From Toxonevra muliebris (taxonomy: Eukaryota; Arthropoda; Insecta; Diptera; Pallopteridae), in assembly GCA_963691655.1 (NCBI GenBank), contig OY829328.1, forward strand, positions 9,824,204 to 9,888,203: 64,000 nucleotides of DNA. Direction: 5' to 3'. Below are positions 61,099 to 64,000 of this stretch, in pieces. The translations under genes and the position numbers were made by a program. The number at the start of each line of letters is the position of its first letter. Position 1 is the stretch's first letter. Under the pieces are notes generated by a model. The model was not told where the DNA came from, searched no databases, and worked only from the letters and a program-made list of their open reading frames with translations.

Positions 61099-63110
61099 CA
61101 AATACACAAAGTGGAAAAAGTGCAGGAACGCGTTTATCAAAGTGAAATAAAACTATTTCAGTATTCATACCTACTTACCTACCTATCTATATATATATGT
61201 TTTTTATAAAGTTATAAATGAATATGAAGATGATATATGCAAAAATATATATGTGTGTAAGTATAAGTACCATAAATTGAATGCAACACAGCAGCAGTAA
61301 AAATGCTCTGGGGTATCAAAGACTCTAAATAACATAACATAATCATTATGGATGAAAAAGGAACATAATATTATGATTAAAAAAAAAAAAAACAAAAATA
61401 AAAATAAATAACTATATAAAGTAAAGTATAAATCTGTTATAAAGATAGGGGCGAAGCTTATTGCTGTGTGTTCCAAAAAGAGTAAAAACGAAATAAGGCA
61501 CTTTATGCATAATGCCACTAACTACAAGCAAGGAAAACTCATTAGCAGAAAACGCATTCATATTTATATTTAGTACTTATATACTACATATACAAACAAA
61601 CACACATACTTGTGCTTAAGTGTAATAAAAAAAAAAAAAACAAATATTAAAATGAAAATAATACACGAAATGTGTGAAACTATGAATGAGTTGAATGAGT
61701 GTGTATGTGTGAGAGTAGTTCTTGTTATTAATTTCAAAAAACGAAAAGTGAAAATACATAAATAAATTACCAACTTAAACTGATACATACCGTTGAAGTT
61801 GTAGTGGTGTACTTGTGTTTGTGTGTGCGAAATTTGTTATGCAATTTCACACAAAATAAAAAAAATATATGTATAAAAAAGACACAGAAGTAGCAACAGC
61901 TAAAGAACTCGAGCAGTTGTACTCTGTAAAAAAAAAAAAAATAATAATAATAAGCAAAAAAAAAAAAAAGGAATCGCTTTAGTGTCATAGTTACTATCAT
62001 GCTAGTAGTGAGAAAAAGTACGTAGCTGCATCCTTCATTTATACGTTCATGTATTCACTTATTCATGCATGCATTCATTCATTTATTTAAACACTTATTC
62101 ATTCATTCAATCATTCATAAATTCATACATGTTATAGCGTATAACAGACACACACATACTCGTACATACAATGAAGAGCCACCCATGCTCATTTCCGTGT
62201 TACAATATGCGAGGCCATGAATGGCGTTCTCAATTTCCTGTTTTTTTTTATGTATCTGTGTTTGCGACTCTATCTGTGTAATTGTGTGCGTTTCGCTAGT
62301 TTCATATTATAAAAGTTTTACTCCCAAGAATGAAAAAATCCTAACCATAGAAAGTAATAAGGCTAAAAAAGTAGAAATAGTCGTAAGGTAAGTGCAGCTA
62401 ATTCCGTGCTAGTGGGTAATTCCGTGCTATTTTACTAAAAGAAGTAAATTAAGAAATCTCGCATACTTTCCAACAATATTTTTTTTTGAGGTTGTTTACT
62501 ATACTTAAAACATTATGTACCTGTATTTCTACTTCTTAAATCTCGTTAGTTTTATAAAAATCTGCATTAGTTTATCATTTTACCAAAAATCCTTATAAAG
62601 TGCGCAAGTTTTATTGTATCGCGTAATGAAGCAGCATAATTTGGATAAGATTATTAAGAGTTATTTGTAAGTATAAATCCATTTTTATTTTACTAGTTTG
62701 ACCATATTTGATGTCTTCTTTCTATATCTGTGTATTTTCATTTAATTTGAAGCATAACAAAGCTAAAATCTGCATTTAGAAATGGCATGGAATTAGCTGC
62801 ATTTACTTTTGCACTTGAATCTATAACATTTAGATTTGTTATTCTCTTACTTATTTTGTTTAAAAGTTGTGAAGATGTTTATTCCGGTAAATAATATGAA
62901 CTATAAATATACTTGGGATCTAATTACGTCATATCAAATTAAGAACCATATTGTTATTTTTTAGTTGTAAAGTTGACAAAATTAGCAAAAATTAGATTTA
63001 AAATTATAGAATGTCTCCTTTCTAAATCACTTATATTTTGGAATTTTATTAAATTTACGGATATATTACTTCAGTATTTCAAAAAAAGTGGATAAGTAAA
63101 TGTATTTTCT
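61099..63110. other. Host-like noncoding DNA with simple repeats
   Basis: Poly-A and (AAT)n tracts (61379-61391 and 61930-61970) and an (ATTC)n-type array at about 62035-62130. The phrase TAATTCCGTGCTA at about 62399-62432 recurs at 63755-63815. No gene recognised. Confidence 0.45.
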
Positions 63111-63120
63111 TAGGAGACTG

Positions 63121-63445
63121 GACGACTGGTATGGACGACCTCGATAGCCTAGTGGATAGTGCACTAGACTTTCATCTGGGAGGTTCGGGTTCGATTCCCG
63201 TCTTCGTCTGGTGGTTAATTTTCATTACTTTCTTATATTCACTATCAATATGAAGTGTATGAGAATTATAAGATAGTGTACAAGTACACACATTGGTTGG
63301 TAATGGCAAAACCACCAAGCCGATAAAAAATTGCCACACCGCCGTTCGGAATCGGCGTTAAACTGTAGGTCCAACTATGTGGTATCACAATGGGCCGTTC
63401 AGGCCTAAGTGTGTCTCTCGACAGCCACTCCAACCTAACCTAACC
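63121..63445 (+). mobile_element. tRNA-derived SINE
   Basis: RNA polymerase III promoter boxes are present: box A TAGCCTAGTGG at 63145-63155 and box B GGTTCGATTCC at 63188-63198, in a 4-bp paired T-arm CGGG/CCCG. The base triplet at the anticodon position reads TTC, suggesting tRNA-Glu, but the anticodon and acceptor stems no longer pair well. A tRNA-unrelated body follows, ending in CCAACCTAACCTAACC. Likely target duplications TAGGAGACT (63111) and TAGGTGACT (63446) flank it. Its tail resembles the LINE end at 4304-4400. Confidence 0.85.
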
Positions 63446-63524
63446 TAGGTGACTATGAAAATTAAATCTAGAGGTTAATTTTCAAAGTCATGACTTAAGT
63501 TCATGTCAATTTCGTTATTTGAAG

Positions 63525-63657
63525 TTATATATAAACAGGCTTAAGATCACTGATGAGGAATTGTGGCGGATTCCGAAACGGCCGTCTGATTTGCCCGTCT
63601 CTATATACATTGTTGTTGTGATGACTACATTTGTTCATTAAGCCTGTTTATATATAA
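63525..63657 (+). mobile_element. 133-bp hairpin-ended repeat carrying a hammerhead
   Basis: Perfect 20-bp inverted ends (63525-63544 and 63638-63657) with TATATAAACAGGCTTAA enclose a sequence about 110 bp long that recurs in reverse orientation at about 36255-36370. No clear target duplication is visible. Confidence 0.82.
63544..63592 (+). ncRNA. Hammerhead ribozyme motif (type I, minimal), copy A
   Basis: Order on the plus strand: stem I strand AGATCA (63544-63549); core CTGATGA (63550-63556); stem II GGAAT (63557-63561), 8-nt loop TGTGGCGG, ATTCC (63570-63574), a perfect 5-bp helix. Then GAAA (63575-63578); CGGCCG with A-U closing as a 2-4 bp self-complementary stem III; TC (63585-63586); and stem I partner TGATTT (63587-63592), pairing 6 of 6 with one G-U. 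Every invariant core base is present. Cleavage is predicted after C63586. Copy B differs only in the stem II loop and a C-to-U that keeps pairing by wobble. Confidence 0.78.
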
Positions 63658-63949
63658 TTTTAAATGCATTTTCATTTAAATTTATTTTTCTAATTGGCTC
63701 TTGGAGTAGAATCACATAGGACGGAAATAGATTCACAATATATCCCAACTTTGGTAATTCCGTGCTATATGCCGTAATTAACAACCATAATTAGGTAATT
63801 ACGTGCTATTTTATTTCAACAGCGCCTATATCAAGTTTGCAAGCGGATAAAGAATAAATACACACAAAAGTGTTGTAAAATATGTTCATCATTTAGCCGA
63901 GATAGGTTTCCCAATAACTAAAGGACAGCTAGTAGGTTGTGTTGCTAAC
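63658..63949. other. Noncoding spacer
   Basis: AT-rich; contains repeats of the phrase GGTAATTCCGTGCTA also seen near 62.4 kb. Confidence 0.4.
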
Positions 63950-63953
63950 TTAA

Positions 63954-64000
63954 CCCTTTTTAGTTCACAAATTTTTGATTGATTTACAAAAAATTGATAT
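63954..64000. mobile_element. Start of a second TTAA element like 5418-5947 (cut by window end)
   Basis: TTAA at 63950-63953 is followed by CCCTTTTTAGTTCACAAATT and TTTGATTG. These match, in inverse orientation, the right end of the element at 5418-5947. Only the first 47 bases are visible. Confidence 0.6.

Noticed and set aside
63138..63210. Functional tRNA gene
   Set aside because: Box A and B are good but the acceptor and anticodon stems do not pair and a SINE body with target duplications follows.
1..64000. CRISPR arrays, bacterial operons, riboswitches
   Set aside because: The sequence is insect-like eukaryotic DNA; no regularly spaced repeats or bacterial gene organisation are present.

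Overview
This window is AT-rich eukaryotic DNA. Its transposon families, long homopolymer and CAA/CAG/CA runs, and LINE 3' tails of the CCTAACCTAACC type point to a dipteran insect, probably an acalyptrate fly such as a tephritid; that assignment is inference. I found no convincing host protein-coding exon on either strand. The window reads as a long intron or intergenic region built of nested mobile elements, with simple-sequence host-like stretches between them (about 2.5-3.1, 6.7-8.4, 19.4-20.6, 28.7-29.0, 33.8-35.1, 40.0-40.8, 55.0-55.9 and 61.1-62.3 kb).

Layout. 0-16 kb: a 76-bp hairpin MITE (3913), a LINE 3' end (4304-4690), a TTAA-flanked element (5418-5947), two 304-bp MITEs side by side (9640-10296), a long inverted-repeat element (10336-11226), a LINE tail (11265-11520), a hairpin (14693) and a TIR element (15333-16069). 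17-18.5 kb: an internally deleted LINE on the minus strand. 21-28 kb: a perfect 22-bp hairpin, a 1.3-kb element with 10-bp target duplications, and a 2,071-bp hAT-type element with perfect 8-bp duplications. 30-38 kb: LINE fragments, an internally deleted mariner, a hammerhead ribozyme-bearing repeat and a Tc1 3' end. 40-50 kb: a 339-bp element with 10-bp duplications, a LINE RT fragment split by a TAA-flanked MITE, a second mariner, a TTAA-flanked element, a LINE RT/RNase H fragment and a 1-kb foldback. 50.3-54.9 kb: a jockey-like LINE split by a 76-bp MITE and by a Tc1-like transposon that itself carries a 1.1-kb palindrome-rich insert. 60.3-61.1 kb: a deleted DD41D transposon. 63.1-63.7 kb: a tRNA-derived SINE followed by a second hammerhead-bearing repeat.

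The most interesting signal is a pair of minimal type I hammerhead ribozyme motifs (63544-63592 plus strand; 36317-36365 minus strand). Each has the full catalytic core, a closed stem II, a 6-bp stem I and a very short self-complementary stem III, and each lies in a small hairpin-flanked dispersed repeat. The SINE at 63.1 kb shares its 3' tail with the LINE at 4.3 kb, so that LINE lineage is the likely source of its retrotransposition machinery. None of the transposase or reverse transcriptase genes here is intact.
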